A DNA stretch of 64,000 nt from Chitinimonas sp. BJYL2 (GCF_027257935.1 NZ_JANZKW010000004.1:186001-250000); one strand, 5' to 3'. Positions 28,288 to 37,867 are shown, counted from the stretch's first letter. Translations and numbers: made by a program. The notes: generated by a model not told the origin, from the sequence alone.

Positions 28288-29460
28288 TCACGCCGGCACG
28301 GGTGTCAGCACCGTGGCGGCGATGACACGATTACGGCCTGCCTGCTTGGCCGCATACAGCGCTTTGTCGGCCTCGCCGAGCAAGGGCTCAAGTTCGCATT
28401 CGTGGCGTCCGAGCGAGGCGATACCAATGCTGATGGTGAACCAGACGGGCCCCGCAGCCGACTGCAAGACCAAGTCCTCCGCCCGTTTGCGCAATCGCTC
28501 GGCCACCACGTGGGCGCCTTCCATGGGGGCGTGCATCAGCACGATGGCAAACTCCTCGCCGCCCAGCCGCGCAAAAACATCCACTTCGCGCAGCTCCTCG
28601 CGTACCAGCTGGGCAAACTGCTGCAGTGCCTTGTCACCGATCGCGTGACCAAAGCGATCGTTGATCTGCTTGAAATGATCGATATCGATTGCCAGCAGCG
28701 ATGTCGGCACCCAGTTGCGGATCAGGCGCCGGTTCTCAGTACGCAAGGCCTCGGCAAAACCACGGCGGTTCAGCGCTTGGGTCAGCGGGTCCAGCCGCGT
28801 CGCAAAACTCAGGTCCGCCGCAATCCGTTCATGGATCAGCAACAAGACCCCCAGGGCGAGCCAGATCCCGAAGAACAGCACGAGCACATAGAAAACCAGC
28901 TCACGCATCTCGAAGCCGCTGCCACTGGGCGCGTAAGCCAGGCGCACTACGAGGCGATAGGCGTTGACCAGACACCAAGACCACGCCAGCGCCTTGAGCA
29001 GCTGGATACCCAGACGCTCCTGCGGTCTGACCGGAATGCGCAGTGCGCGGATCAAGAGATAGCCATAGGCAAGCTGTATCAACCCGAATACCAGCGGCCG
29101 GGCGTAGTCGGTAGGAAGAAATTGGTGACTCAGACCAAAGAGCAGCCCATTGGCCAGCCACAGCCCGCCAACCGGTCGCCAGTCCCGCGGCCGACCCGCA
29201 AAATCATGCATCCCGGTGACGAACAGTGCCGAACCCGTGGCCGCCAATACATCCGTCAGCAAGCCGATATGGCGTACACCATTCCACTCAAGGCTGACGC
29301 AGAACTGGGTCAAGGCAAAAGCCAGCAAGCCCAGCGACCAGAGCAAGGGGCCGTCGAGCACACCGCGCACCCGCCTGCCGGTCACAAAAACCAGCGCAGC
29401 AAGCTGCAGCAGCATCAGGGACTCTGCAAGTATCAGGGTAGCGAGATCGGGCAGTCTCAT
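28288..29460 (-). CDS. Membrane diguanylate cyclase (GGDEF), copy B
   Basis: 390 residues from ATG 29460 (MRLPDLATL); a GTG at 29496 in frame would add twelve residues, and neither has a strong ribosome binding site. The N-terminal half is a multi-helix membrane region (to about residue 200), then a GGDEF domain with LGGEEF and the I-site REVD five residues upstream. The overall plan matches the neighbouring copy A, suggesting an old tandem duplication with diverged sensor parts. Likely cotranscribed with copy A. Confidence 0.9.
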   Translation of the reverse strand: MRLPDLATLILAESLMLLQLAALVFVTGRRVRGVLDGPLLWSLGLLAFALTQFCVSLEWNGVRHIGLLTDVLAATGSALFVTGMHDFAGRPRDWRPVGGLWLANGLLFGLSHQFLPTDYARPLVFGLIQLAYGYLLIRALRIPVRPQERLGIQLLKALAWSWCLVNAYRLVVRLAYAPSGSGFEMRELVFYVLVLFFGIWLALGVLLLIHERIAADLSFATRLDPLTQALNRRGFAEALRTENRRLIRNWVPTSLLAIDIDHFKQINDRFGHAIGDKALQQFAQLVREELREVDVFARLGGEEFAIVLMHAPMEGAHVVAERLRKRAEDLVLQSAAGPVWFTISIGIASLGRHECELEPLLGEADKALYAAKQAGRNRVIAATVLTPVPA

Positions 29461-29644
29461 CGATGGGCGCGGTTGTCCACCCTCTGGCCCGTGCACATAC
29501 CCAAGGCTGGGTGCGACGGGAGGGCTAGCCCGTTATAGACAATCCGGCGAGCGGTAATCCAGCATTATCTGATCCCCATCCAGACCCGGTGCAAATTGAC
29601 GACAAGCAACACCAGAAACCGGTCTCAGCCCTGCCGTCTGCGCC

Positions 29645-30094
29645 TTAGCGCTGCCGGGTTTTCATCGCCCGCGAAATCTCGCGCTGCGCGTCCTTGGTGC
29701 GCTCGCTGTCGCGCTTGTCGTGCAGCTTCTTGCCCTTGGCCAGGCCGACGCTGAGCTTGATGCGGCCATCCTTGTAATGCATGTCCAGCGGTGCCAGCGT
29801 GTAACCGGACCGCTCCACCTTGCCGATCAGCTTGTTGATCTCGGCCTGGTTCAGCAGCAGCTTGCGGCTGCGGGTAGGGTCGGGCAGCACGTGGGTGGAG
29901 GCGCTGGTCAGCGGCGAGATATGCGCGCCGATCAGATAGAACGCGCCCTTCTGCCACACCACATAGCCTTCCTTGATCTGCACCTTGCCGGCGCGGATGG
30001 CCTTGACCTCCCATCCTTCAAGGACGAGGCCGGCCTCGTACTTCTCTTCGATGAAGTAGTCGTGAAAGGCTTTGCGATTGTCGACGATGCTCAT
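29645..30094 (-). CDS. smpB: SsrA-binding protein SmpB
   Basis: Binds tmRNA and brings it to stalled ribosomes in trans-translation. 149 residues from ATG 30094, which gives the family start [15 protein letters not shown]; the longer open frame to 30259 is rejected because it runs into the divergent ansA. The conserved core [14 protein letters not shown] and the basic C-terminal tail ([16 protein letters not shown]) are present. The tmRNA gene itself is not in the window. Confidence 0.96.
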   Translation of the reverse strand: MSIVDNRKAFHDYFIEEKYEAGLVLEGWEVKAIRAGKVQIKEGYVVWQKGAFYLIGAHISPLTSASTHVLPDPTRSRKLLLNQAEINKLIGKVERSGYTLAPLDMHYKDGRIKLSVGLAKGKKLHDKRDSERTKDAQREISRAMKTRQR

Positions 30095-30193
30095 GGCTGG
30101 CTGTGTACGGCAGTGCGCGGTAAAGTCGGTACTGGTCAACCCATGCCGCGCGATGGATTCAAGAAGCGCGGAGTTTAACCGAATCCCGCTACC

Positions 30194-31213
30194 ATGCCCC
30201 AGAAGCGTCTGTTCGTGATCTATGCCGGTGGCACCATCGGCATGCAATCCACCCCGCAAGGTTACGCCCCGGTACCGGGCTATCTGCCTGCAGAGTTGCA
30301 GCGCATTGCCACGCGCACGCCGGGCTTTCCGGCCTATACGCTGCGCGAATATGCCCCATTGATCGATTCATCGAATCTGCAGCCCGCCCACTGGAACCAG
30401 ATGGCTGCAGATATCGCGGCCAACTACGCGGCCTATGACGGCTTTGTGGTCATCCACGGGACAGACACGCTGGCCTACACTGCGTCGGCACTCAGCTTCA
30501 TGCTCGAAAATCTCGGCAAGCCGGTGATTGTGACGGGCTCCATGGTGCCGCTGTGCGAGCATCCCAACGATGCCGAGCAGAATCTGGTCGATGCATTTCA
30601 CTGGGCTACCGAAGATGGTCTGCATGAGGTATGTGTTGCCTTCAACCGCCAGCTGCTGCGCGGTAACCGCAGCCGCAAGCTCTGGGGGGCGGAGATCGGT
30701 GCTTTCGGTTCCCCCAACTATCCGATTCTGGGCCGCGTACAGGGCCATTACGAATTCAATCCGGCACTGTGCCTGCCCAAATCTACCAAGCCCTTCAAGG
30801 CGCACAGCATCAATGCCGATCTCGCCATCACCGGCCTCAAGCTCTACCCCGGCTTTGCGGCACGCTTGATCGAACAGATCATGAACAGCGACGACGCTCC
30901 GGTCGGGGTCGTGCTGGAAACCTACGGCGCCGGTAATGCGCCTGATGCCGATACGGCGCTGATCTCGGCACTTACCCATGCCAGCCAGCGTGGCAGCGTG
31001 CTGCTCAATGTCACGCAGTGTGTGTCGGGCAAGGCCAGCAGCGATTATGCGGCAGGCTCCATCCTGGCACGCGCAGGGCTGGTATCTGGCCTTGACATCA
31101 CGCCAGAGGCCGCGATTGCCAAGCTCTACTTCGTGTTATCGCAGCCGCACGAAGTGCTGGAACCGGCCGATCTGTTAGCAACCAGCCTGCGGGGCGAAAT
31201 GTCGGCAAGCTGA
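30194..31213 (+). CDS. ansA: L-asparaginase, type I (cytoplasmic)
   Basis: Hydrolyses asparagine to aspartate and ammonia. The 339-residue protein has the N-terminal active-site segment [11 protein letters not shown] with the catalytic Thr and the second signature [12 protein letters not shown]. The absence of a signal peptide and the type I features ([16 protein letters not shown]) point to the cytoplasmic, low-affinity AnsA group rather than periplasmic AnsB. It is divergent from smpB, with 99 bases between them. Confidence 0.92.
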   Translation: MPQKRLFVIYAGGTIGMQSTPQGYAPVPGYLPAELQRIATRTPGFPAYTLREYAPLIDSSNLQPAHWNQMAADIAANYAAYDGFVVIHGTDTLAYTASALSFMLENLGKPVIVTGSMVPLCEHPNDAEQNLVDAFHWATEDGLHEVCVAFNRQLLRGNRSRKLWGAEIGAFGSPNYPILGRVQGHYEFNPALCLPKSTKPFKAHSINADLAITGLKLYPGFAARLIEQIMNSDDAPVGVVLETYGAGNAPDADTALISALTHASQRGSVLLNVTQCVSGKASSDYAAGSILARAGLVSGLDITPEAAIAKLYFVLSQPHEVLEPADLLATSLRGEMSAS

Positions 31214-31250
31214 TTGCACCAAGCGGTGTTCGACGCCATCGCAGCCGCAG

Positions 31251-31259
31251 TGGTATGAT
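31251..31259 (+). promoter_or_regulatory. Extended -10 promoter of the SRP RNA gene
   Basis: TGGTATGAT is an extended -10 element; TTCGAC at 31229-31234 is a poor -35 with long spacing. Predicted transcription start near 31266 would leave a short 5' trailer to be trimmed from the 4.5S RNA. Confidence 0.5.
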
Positions 31260-31299
31260 GCGCCTGCGTTGTCGTTCTGGCGGCGCAGGTTGAAAAACC

Positions 31300-31398
31300 A
31301 TGGCGGGTCTCCCCGCATTGCCAAGTCGTGAACCTGGTCAGGTCCGGAAGGAAGCAGCCACAGCGATGCAGGTAAGTGCCGGGGGTCGGGCTCGCCAC
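31300..31398 (+). ncRNA. ffs: 4.5S signal recognition particle RNA
   Basis: RNA core of the bacterial SRP; binds Ffh and targets inner-membrane proteins. The diagnostic apical domain CAGGTCCGGAAGGAAGCAGC is present at about 31339-31358 with the GGAA tetraloop, and the flanks pair back as a long hairpin: TGGCGGGTCTCCCCGCA at the 5' side against TGCCGGGGGTCGGGCTCGCC at the 3' side. At about 99 bases it is the short, Alu-less form. Ends are estimated from pairing. It stands alone between ansA and a TetR gene. Confidence 0.95.
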
Positions 31399-31531
31399 CC
31401 CCTCCCCCCTCTGTATTCAGCACCTAAAAGCCCTCACTTTTGTTGCGTCTGCGCGTTAAACATGTTGCAACGCAGCATTGTCACGTCCGGCTCGTAGTAA
31501 ACTGGTTTCAACGCACTGGCCCGAGCCCGTC

Positions 31532-32161
31532 ATGAAAACCTTCGACCGCATCGTTCAAGAAAGCCTCGCCCTGTTCAATCAGCATGGCGAGCGCCCGATC
31601 ACGACCAACCATATCGCGGCGCACCTGGGCATCAGTCCCGGCAACCTGTATTACCACTTCCGCAACAAGGAAGAGATCATCTACCAGATATTCCGCCACT
31701 ATCTGGAGTACATGCGCACGCACCTGCAGATCCCGGAACACCGCGTGCTTGCGCCGGAGGATCTAGGGCGTTATCTCGATGCCGCGTTTGCCGCCATGTG
31801 GCAGTACCGCTTCATGTTTTACGATCTGCCCGGCCTCTTGAGCCGTAATCCGCAACTGAGCGAGGATTACCATCGCTATGTGCGTGATGAGTTGGGGCCT
31901 GTACTGGCGCAAGCGCTCGGCCAGTTTGCGGCAATTGGCTTCATTAATATGGATCAGAAACAGATCCGCCCGCTCGCGACCAATATCTGGATCGTGGTGA
32001 AGTTCTGGTTCGCCTTCCAGCAGACCATCCATCCCGACAAGCCCTTGTCGGAAGACACCTCCAAACTGGGTGCCAAACAGGTGCTGGCGCTGTTCCAGCC
32101 TTACGTGCAGGATGCCTATCAAGACGCTTTCGCCGAACTGGAAGCGCGTTACACGACCTAG
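31532..32161 (+). CDS. TetR/AcrR family transcriptional regulator
   Basis: 209 residues from ATG 31532 (MKTFDRIVQESL). The N-terminal helix-turn-helix is typical: ITTNHIAAHLGISPGNLYYHF, residues about 23-43. The C-terminal ligand domain is mostly helical and aromatic-rich (FMFYDLPGLLSRNPQL, FWFAFQQTIHP). It is followed nine bases later by the small membrane protein gene. Target and ligand are unknown; the imperfect repeat CTGCGCGTT...AACGCAG around 31450-31475 could be its own operator. Confidence 0.88.
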   Translation: MKTFDRIVQESLALFNQHGERPITTNHIAAHLGISPGNLYYHFRNKEEIIYQIFRHYLEYMRTHLQIPEHRVLAPEDLGRYLDAAFAAMWQYRFMFYDLPGLLSRNPQLSEDYHRYVRDELGPVLAQALGQFAAIGFINMDQKQIRPLATNIWIVVKFWFAFQQTIHPDKPLSEDTSKLGAKQVLALFQPYVQDAYQDAFAELEARYTT

Positions 32162-32170
32162 GAAGCCCGT

Positions 32171-32362
32171 ATGCGCCTGCTGATTGCCCTGATCCTGCCC
32201 TGGTTGCTGTTCTTCACCATCGGCCGCCCCTTTGCCGGGCTGCTTTGCCTGATCCTGCAAATTACGGTGCTGGGCTGGATACCCGCCGCAATCTGGGCTG
32301 CCTATGCCCTCTCGCAGTACAAAACCGATAAAAAGATCGAGGCCGCGCTGGGGAAACGCTGA
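32171..32362 (+). CDS. YqaE/Pmp3 family small membrane protein
   Basis: 63 residues with two hydrophobic helices (about 3-22, LLIALILPWLLFFTIGRPFA, and 24-48) and a charged tail KTDKKIEAALGKR. This is the plan of the Pmp3/YqaE stress-related plasma membrane proteolipids, although the usual second-helix motif is only loosely kept. Role unknown. Likely cotranscribed with the TetR gene nine bases upstream. Confidence 0.65.
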   Translation: MRLLIALILPWLLFFTIGRPFAGLLCLILQITVLGWIPAAIWAAYALSQYKTDKKIEAALGKR

Positions 32363-32440
32363 CCGGCATCTTGCTGGTGATCAACATCTGCCGCGCAGTT
32401 TGCAGCTAGGATGAAGTATCCACCCGCTGGCAGAACCCCC

Positions 32441-33925
32441 ATGTTTGAAGCCGCAGAACTCGGTCACCACATCAGCAAGGAAGACTACCGCACCCAGCTA
32501 CCCGCACTGCGGCAAGCCTTGCTCGAAGCCCAGTACGAGCTCAAGGAAAAGCCCGATTTCCCGCTGGTGATCCTGATCAATGGGGTAGATGGCGCGGGCA
32601 AGGGCGAGACAGTCAACCTTCTCAACGAGTGGATGGACCCGCGGCTGATCGACACCCACGCCTTTGGCGAACCCGGTCCCGAGGCACTTGCCCACCCCAC
32701 CATGTGGCGTTACTGGCAGGTACTGCCGGCCAAAGGCCGTATCGGCATCCTGTTCGGCTCCTGGTACACCCCGCCCATACTCGACCGCGTCAGCGGCGCC
32801 ATTGGCGATACCGCACTCGATAACGCCGTGGACGACATCGTTCGCTTCGAAACCATGCTCGCCAGCGAAGGCGTGCAACTACTCAAGTTCTGGTTCCATC
32901 TGGGCAAATCGCAACAACGGGCGCGCCTCAAAGCCCTCGAGAAAGACCCTTTAACCCGGTGGCGTGTGGGTGACCGCGACTGGGAGCATTTCAAGCACTA
33001 CGACGAGTTTGTCGCTATCTCGGAACGCGTGCTCCTGCGTACCAGTACAGGTACAGCGCCGTGGGTAGTGGTGGATGGTGAGGACGAGCGCTACCGTAGC
33101 CTCACCGTGGGCAAGCTGTTGCTCGAGGCCCTGCGTACCCGCCTGGACAGGACCAGCGCGCCGATACCGCCCGCCGTGCCACCCTTGCTGGCGCCGATTG
33201 ATGGCATCCGCGTGCTGGATCGTCTCCAGCTTGATCAGCCACTGGAAAAATCCCAGTACACCGAGGAACTGGAGCGCTGGCAAGGCCGGCTTAACCAGCT
33301 AAGCCGCGACCCGCGCTTCGCGCAGCACTCGCTGGTGGCCGTGTTTGAAGGCAACGACGCCGCCGGCAAAGGCGGGGCCATCCGCCGCGTCACCGGTGCA
33401 CTCGATGCACGCCACTACCATGTGATTCCGGTGGCTGCCCCCACCGAGGACGAACGCGCCCAGCCCTATCTGTGGCGCTTCTGGCGACGCCTGCCCAAGC
33501 GCGGCACCTTTGCGCTGTTTGATCGCTCTTGGTACGGCCGGGTACTGGTCGAGCGCATCGAAGGCTTTGCTGCCGAGCCCGACTGGATGCGCGCCTACGG
33601 CGAGATCAACGATTTCGAGCGGCAGCTCACCGAGGCCGGCACCATCGTCGTCAAATTCTGGCTGGCCATCGACGCGGACGAGCAGCTCAAGCGCTTCAAT
33701 GCGCGTGAGGAAACGGGCTTCAAGCGCTTCAAGATCACCGAGGAAGACTGGCGCAACCGCGCCAAGTGGGATGCCTACCGCGAGGCGGTACACGATATGG
33801 TCGAACGCACCAGCACCCACGATGCACCGTGGACGCTGGTGGAAGCCAACAACAAGTATTACGCGCGCATCAAGGTCTTGCAGACGATCTGCAAGGCCAT
33901 CGAGAACCGATTGGCCAAGACGTAG
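32441..33925 (+). CDS. pap: Polyphosphate:AMP phosphotransferase (two-domain PPK2)
   Basis: Uses polyphosphate to phosphorylate AMP to ADP. The 494-residue product contains two PPK2 domains in tandem: the first with Walker A NGVDGAGKGE (about residues 48-57) and NEWMDPR, the second with FEGNDAAGKGGA (about 305-316) and a lid-region DRSWYGRVLVER. This two-domain form is class II PPK2, AMP-specific. I chose ATG 32441, giving the family start MFEAAELGHH, over the in-frame ATG at 32411. Its TAG stop lies within a palindromic repeat element. Confidence 0.93.
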   Translation: MFEAAELGHHISKEDYRTQLPALRQALLEAQYELKEKPDFPLVILINGVDGAGKGETVNLLNEWMDPRLIDTHAFGEPGPEALAHPTMWRYWQVLPAKGRIGILFGSWYTPPILDRVSGAIGDTALDNAVDDIVRFETMLASEGVQLLKFWFHLGKSQQRARLKALEKDPLTRWRVGDRDWEHFKHYDEFVAISERVLLRTSTGTAPWVVVDGEDERYRSLTVGKLLLEALRTRLDRTSAPIPPAVPPLLAPIDGIRVLDRLQLDQPLEKSQYTEELERWQGRLNQLSRDPRFAQHSLVAVFEGNDAAGKGGAIRRVTGALDARHYHVIPVAAPTEDERAQPYLWRFWRRLPKRGTFALFDRSWYGRVLVERIEGFAAEPDWMRAYGEINDFERQLTEAGTIVVKFWLAIDADEQLKRFNAREETGFKRFKITEEDWRNRAKWDAYREAVHDMVERTSTHDAPWTLVEANNKYYARIKVLQTICKAIENRLAKT

Positions 33926-34009
33926 GGTGCATTAAGCGAAGCGCAATACACCGCATGCCGTGCGATGCACCTTGGTGCAATGCGGTCTTCGGCCTTATTG
34001 GCACCCTAC
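33922..34009. repeat. 88-bp palindromic element, copy 1
   Basis: Bounded by the terminal inverted repeats GTAGGGTGC and GCACCCTAC, with further internal symmetry (GCGAAGCGC, TGCACCTTGGTGCA). A related copy in the opposite orientation lies at 50998-51086. The first bases GTAG supply the TAG stop of the polyphosphate gene. No open reading frame inside. It looks like a REP- or MITE-type dispersed repeat between two convergent genes. Confidence 0.85.
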
Positions 34010-34019
34010 GAACAGCGAC

Positions 34020-35642
34020 TTACGCCGGCCAGACCACATCCTTGCGCGTCAGCGTGGTGGCCAGTGCGCTTGCATTGCGCGCCACCAAGCCATAGATCGA
34101 CAGCTGCGGGTTGGCACCGATGGAAGTCGGAAACACCGAGCCATCCATCACATACAAGCCTTGCAGATGGTGGAAGCGGCCGTACTGATCCACCACGCCA
34201 TCCTCGGCCTTGGCCGCCATGCCAGCACCGCCCATCACGTGAGCCGACACCACCTTGGCACGCAGGATTTCCAGTGGCAGATTCTTGATCGCCGCCTTGG
34301 CCTCGGCCCAGCTGGCATAGCCATCGGCTGCTACATCCTCGTGGATCGGCATCACCCGCGTCGCGCCAGCGGCAAACTGGATTTCCGCCATGGTCAGGTA
34401 AGAATCGCGCATGCCCCGCCACACATAGTCGCTGATCGGGTAATCGAGCAGCGGCGTGCCATCGGATTTGAGTTCCACCGTGCCGCCTTGGCTCTGCTCG
34501 TGGAAACCATCACGCAGCAGCGCCAGCACCACTTGCAGGCGATCGAAATGCCCCATCAAGGCACGATGCTTTTCGCCAAAGCCACTCATGGTGATGCCCG
34601 TGAGCACCGGATGCAGCGGTGGCACTTCGAGCTTGTAGCCCATGTCGCCCTCGAGCGGGCGCTGGTCAATGAAGTGGTCGGAGTAGATGCTCTGCGGCGC
34701 GCCATTCCACCCTTCCACCTTGAAAGGCATCAAGGCCCCGGAAATGTTCACAGGGTGCAGGAAAGTGCGCTTGCCGATCAAGCCATGCGGATCCGGCAGC
34801 TTGGAGCGCAGCATCAGTGCGGGCGTATTGATGGCGCCGCCGGAAAGCACCACGGTCTTGGCCTTGACCGTGACCTTGCGGCCCGTCGGATAAATGCCGG
34901 CCCAATCCATCGCCACACACTCCACGCCGGTCGCACGGTCACCCTCATGCAACACGCGCTCGGCGCGCACATGGGCCAACAGCGTGGCGCCTTTGTCGAG
35001 CGCCGACGGGATCGTCGTCACCAGCATCGATTGTTTGGCGTTGGCCGGGCAACCCATGCCGCAGTAACCAAGGTTCAAACAGCCCTTCACATTGCGACGG
35101 ATCGGTGCCCAGTGGATGCCGACACGGTCAGCACCATTCATCAACACCTGGTTGTTCACGTTCGGCGCGACTTGCCAGTCAATCACGCCAAAGCGCTGCT
35201 CGGCGCGTTCGAACCAGGGCTGCATTTTCTGCGTGCTCAGTTCCGTGAGCCCGAACTGCGATTGCCAGTGCGCCAGCGTGGCCGGTGGTGTGCGGAAGCT
35301 GGATGTCCAGTTCACGGTAGTCGAACCACCCACGGTGCGGCCTTGCAAAATGGTAATGCCCTTGTCCTTGGTCTGCCGACCGGCCGATTCCTGATACAGC
35401 GTGGGGTAGGCCTCGGCTTCGCTGAGCTTGAAATCGCGCGAGGCATAACGCAGCCCGCCCTCTTCCAGCAGCACGACCTTGAGCCCGGCCATGGCCAGTA
35501 TCTCGGCCGTCACGCCACCGCCAGCGCCAGTGCCGACGATGACGACATCGGCCTCCAGCGTCAGGTTCTCGGCAAAGCCCGCGGCATCGCGGACATCCCA
35601 GCGGCCACTGGCCAAGCCTTCGGCAATGATGTCACGCGGCAT
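34020..35642 (-). CDS. GMC family oxidoreductase (long-chain alcohol oxidase-like)
   Basis: FAD-dependent alcohol oxidase or dehydrogenase of 540 residues. The dinucleotide-binding loop is VVIVGTGAGGG (33-43) with the adenine Glu in VVLLEEG; the GMC C-terminal region has the catalytic pair in SAHVMGGAG and IGANPQLSIYG. A Cys-rich stretch NLGYCGMGCPANAKQS resembles the fatty-alcohol oxidase branch. It overlaps the Tat-exported small protein gene by 11 bases and shares a run with an aldehyde dehydrogenase, suggesting alcohol to aldehyde to acid oxidation. The substrate is inferred. Confidence 0.85.
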   Translation of the reverse strand: MPRDIIAEGLASGRWDVRDAAGFAENLTLEADVVIVGTGAGGGVTAEILAMAGLKVVLLEEGGLRYASRDFKLSEAEAYPTLYQESAGRQTKDKGITILQGRTVGGSTTVNWTSSFRTPPATLAHWQSQFGLTELSTQKMQPWFERAEQRFGVIDWQVAPNVNNQVLMNGADRVGIHWAPIRRNVKGCLNLGYCGMGCPANAKQSMLVTTIPSALDKGATLLAHVRAERVLHEGDRATGVECVAMDWAGIYPTGRKVTVKAKTVVLSGGAINTPALMLRSKLPDPHGLIGKRTFLHPVNISGALMPFKVEGWNGAPQSIYSDHFIDQRPLEGDMGYKLEVPPLHPVLTGITMSGFGEKHRALMGHFDRLQVVLALLRDGFHEQSQGGTVELKSDGTPLLDYPISDYVWRGMRDSYLTMAEIQFAAGATRVMPIHEDVAADGYASWAEAKAAIKNLPLEILRAKVVSAHVMGGAGMAAKAEDGVVDQYGRFHHLQGLYVMDGSVFPTSIGANPQLSIYGLVARNASALATTLTRKDVVWPA

Positions 35643-36189
35643 CCCAGTAGCCTTTCATGAATGCGGGCGGGCCGGCATAGCCGATCCCCACCCAGGATTG
35701 CGGATTGCCATACCAGGCAGCAAACACGATCTGGTGCAGTGCCTGATAACCGCTACGCAGCAAGAGCAGCGAGGAATAGCGCCAGCGGCTCAGGAAGTGG
35801 GCAATGGCTTCATCGCTGGCTTCCGACCAGTTATCGGTAATGCCCACCACCCAGCGGCGGGTCAGGCGGTTGCCCAGCAGAGTCAGCAGCTCCTTCACCT
35901 CGGTCTGCACCGTACCGGGCAAACCGGCAATGGCGGTGTCGCAGCCCTGCACGGCGGCCAGCAAGGCGGCCTGCAGCTGCGCGGGCTCGGTGGGCAAGGC
36001 GCCCTTGAGCATCACGCGCGCAATCGCGGCCATGGCGGTGCGGCTAGCTTCGTCTAGCACCTTGAACTGGGTGGCAGCCGGTACCGTGTAAACGGGATCA
36101 GGCCGGATCGGGCCGTAGAGCAGGCGCGAGAACCCCAACAGGGCTGCGCCGGCCACACCGGCCTGGATGAATTGGCGTCGGGTCAACAT
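35632..36189 (-). CDS. Tat-exported small subunit, gluconate 2-dehydrogenase subunit 3-like
   Basis: 185 residues from ATG 36189. The start MLTRRQFIQAGVAGAALLG is a twin-arginine signal, implying folded export. The rest is helical and resembles the small gamma-like partners of membrane GMC dehydrogenases. Its stop overlaps the start of the GMC gene by 11 bases, so the two are translated together; it may carry the GMC protein through the Tat system, since the GMC protein has no signal of its own. Confidence 0.75.
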   Translation of the reverse strand: MLTRRQFIQAGVAGAALLGFSRLLYGPIRPDPVYTVPAATQFKVLDEASRTAMAAIARVMLKGALPTEPAQLQAALLAAVQGCDTAIAGLPGTVQTEVKELLTLLGNRLTRRWVVGITDNWSEASDEAIAHFLSRWRYSSLLLLRSGYQALHQIVFAAWYGNPQSWVGIGYAGPPAFMKGYWDAA

Positions 36190-36259
36190 GGTGTCGATTC
36201 GTGCTTGTTGCCGCACCCGGGAAAGGGTGCGGACAGGGGTGAAAACATCAGATGGCAGA

Positions 36260-37687
36260 TCAACGCAGCATGAACTTGAGCAACTGTTCGAAGCGCTTGC
36301 CGTAGGGTGGGCGAATCATCCAGGTGCCGTTGAGGCGGCTCTGGGCAAACACCGGCTTCATCTTCGAGAATGTCTCGAAGCCTTCGTGGCCATGGTAGTG
36401 CCCCATGCCGGACGGGCCAACCCCGCCAAACGGCAAGTCGTCCTGCCCCACATGTACCACCGTTTCGTTGATGGCCACGCCACCCGAGATCGTGCCGCTG
36501 ATCACCCGGCCGATACGCGTGTTGTCGTAATCGAAGTAATACAGTGCTAGGGGGCGAGGCCGCGCGTTCACATAGGCCAAGGCTTCATCCAGCGTCTTGT
36601 AGCTGATGATGGGCATGACCGGGCCGAAGATCTCGTCCTGCATTACCGTCATCGTGTCGTTCACGCCCAGCACCAGCGTGGGGGCGAGCTTGCCGGTGGC
36701 GGCATCCACCTCGGCCAGCGGCACAATGCGTGCGCCCTTGGCGGCGGCGTCATCGAGATAGCCTTGCAGACGCTTGAGATGGCGCGGGCTCGCCACGCCG
36801 GTGTAGTCGGGGTTGCTGCCGGGATTCGGATACCAGCCGTTCACCGCCTCACGGGCAGCGGCAATAAAGGCCTCTTCCTTACCCTCGGGCAAGAGCACGT
36901 AGTCGGGTGCCACGCAGGTCTGGCCGGCGTTGAGGCACTTGCCGTGCAGGATGCGCTGGGCCGCCGTGGCAATCGGGAATTCAGGGTGGACGATAGTGGG
37001 CGATTTGCCGCCCAGTTCGAGCGTGACCGGTGTGAGGTTCTCGCTGGCAGCACGCATGACGAGCTTGCCCACGCTGGTCGAGCCGGTGAACAGCAGGTGA
37101 TCCCAGGCATAGGCAGAGAAGGCCTGCGCTACATCGGCACCGCCATTGATGACGCTGACCTCATCCTCATCGAAATACTGCGTAATCAGGCGGCGGAATG
37201 TCTCGCCAAAGCGCGGCGTGAACTCCGACATCTTGACCACCGCACGGTTGCCCGCTGCCAGAGCGGCAGTCAGCGGCCCCACGGCGAGGAACAGCGGGTA
37301 GTTCCAAGGCACGATGATGCCCACCACACCCAGCGGCTGTGGCACCACGCTGTTGCTGGCCGGCTTGAACCAGATCGACACCCCACGCCGCTTGGGTTTC
37401 ATCCACTTGCGCAGATTGCTCATCGCATGATCGATACCCGCAAGGCTCGGGAATATCTCCAGCACACGGGTCTCATGGGCCGAGCGATGGCCGAAATCGG
37501 CCGAAATCGCCTCGGCAATCTCGTCGCCATGCGTCAGCAGCATATGCCGCAGCCAACCCAAGCGGTCGCGACGGATCAGCATGGGTGGGTAAGGTGCGGC
37601 AGCGTAAGCCTCGCGCTGGGCGGCGTAGGCCTGCGCAAGATGCGCGAGTTCGGCGGCGGTGTCGTGCGGTTCGAAATGGGGCTGCAT
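36260..37687 (-). CDS. Coniferyl aldehyde dehydrogenase-type aldehyde dehydrogenase
   Basis: 475 residues from ATG 37687 (MQPHFEPHDTAAEL). NAD(P)-dependent ALDH fold: VPWNYPLFLAVGPLTAALAAG, the FTGSTSVGK cofactor loop, catalytic Glu in LELGGKSP and Cys in LNAGQTCVAPDY, and a hydrophobic C-terminus (WMIRPPYGKRFEQLLKFMLR) as in membrane-associated class 3 ALDHs. The open frame continues upstream to 39166 without a stop, but that part is antisense to another gene and is not counted. Likely oxidises aldehydes made by the neighbouring GMC enzyme. Confidence 0.88.
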   Translation of the reverse strand: MQPHFEPHDTAAELAHLAQAYAAQREAYAAAPYPPMLIRRDRLGWLRHMLLTHGDEIAEAISADFGHRSAHETRVLEIFPSLAGIDHAMSNLRKWMKPKRRGVSIWFKPASNSVVPQPLGVVGIIVPWNYPLFLAVGPLTAALAAGNRAVVKMSEFTPRFGETFRRLITQYFDEDEVSVINGGADVAQAFSAYAWDHLLFTGSTSVGKLVMRAASENLTPVTLELGGKSPTIVHPEFPIATAAQRILHGKCLNAGQTCVAPDYVLLPEGKEEAFIAAAREAVNGWYPNPGSNPDYTGVASPRHLKRLQGYLDDAAAKGARIVPLAEVDAATGKLAPTLVLGVNDTMTVMQDEIFGPVMPIISYKTLDEALAYVNARPRPLALYYFDYDNTRIGRVISGTISGGVAINETVVHVGQDDLPFGGVGPSGMGHYHGHEGFETFSKMKPVFAQSRLNGTWMIRPPYGKRFEQLLKFMLR

Positions 37688-37867
37688 GCCGGGAGGTCTC
37701 CAGATACGTGGGCCGATTTTAGAGCAAACGCTTGGTCGCCCGTGGCCTGTCTGATCGTGTCCGGGCAAAAAGCCGACAGGCGCAGCCTGAGGCCGCATGC
37801 TGCCTGCCTTGCAGCCGTGGCCTACCCGCAACAACGGGACGGATGTACGATTTTTTAATCGCTCAGT

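Noticed and set aside
27574-29538. Plus-strand open frame of 654 codons
   Set aside because: Antisense to both GGDEF genes; Gln/His/Arg-rich shadow without domains.
31399-31531. tRNA or second RNA gene after the SRP RNA
   Set aside because: No cloverleaf or T-loop sequence was found; the region is the leader of the TetR gene with a possible operator.
33960-35660. Plus-strand open frame of 566 codons
   Set aside because: Antisense to the GMC oxidoreductase gene and starting inside the palindromic repeat; no domain seen.
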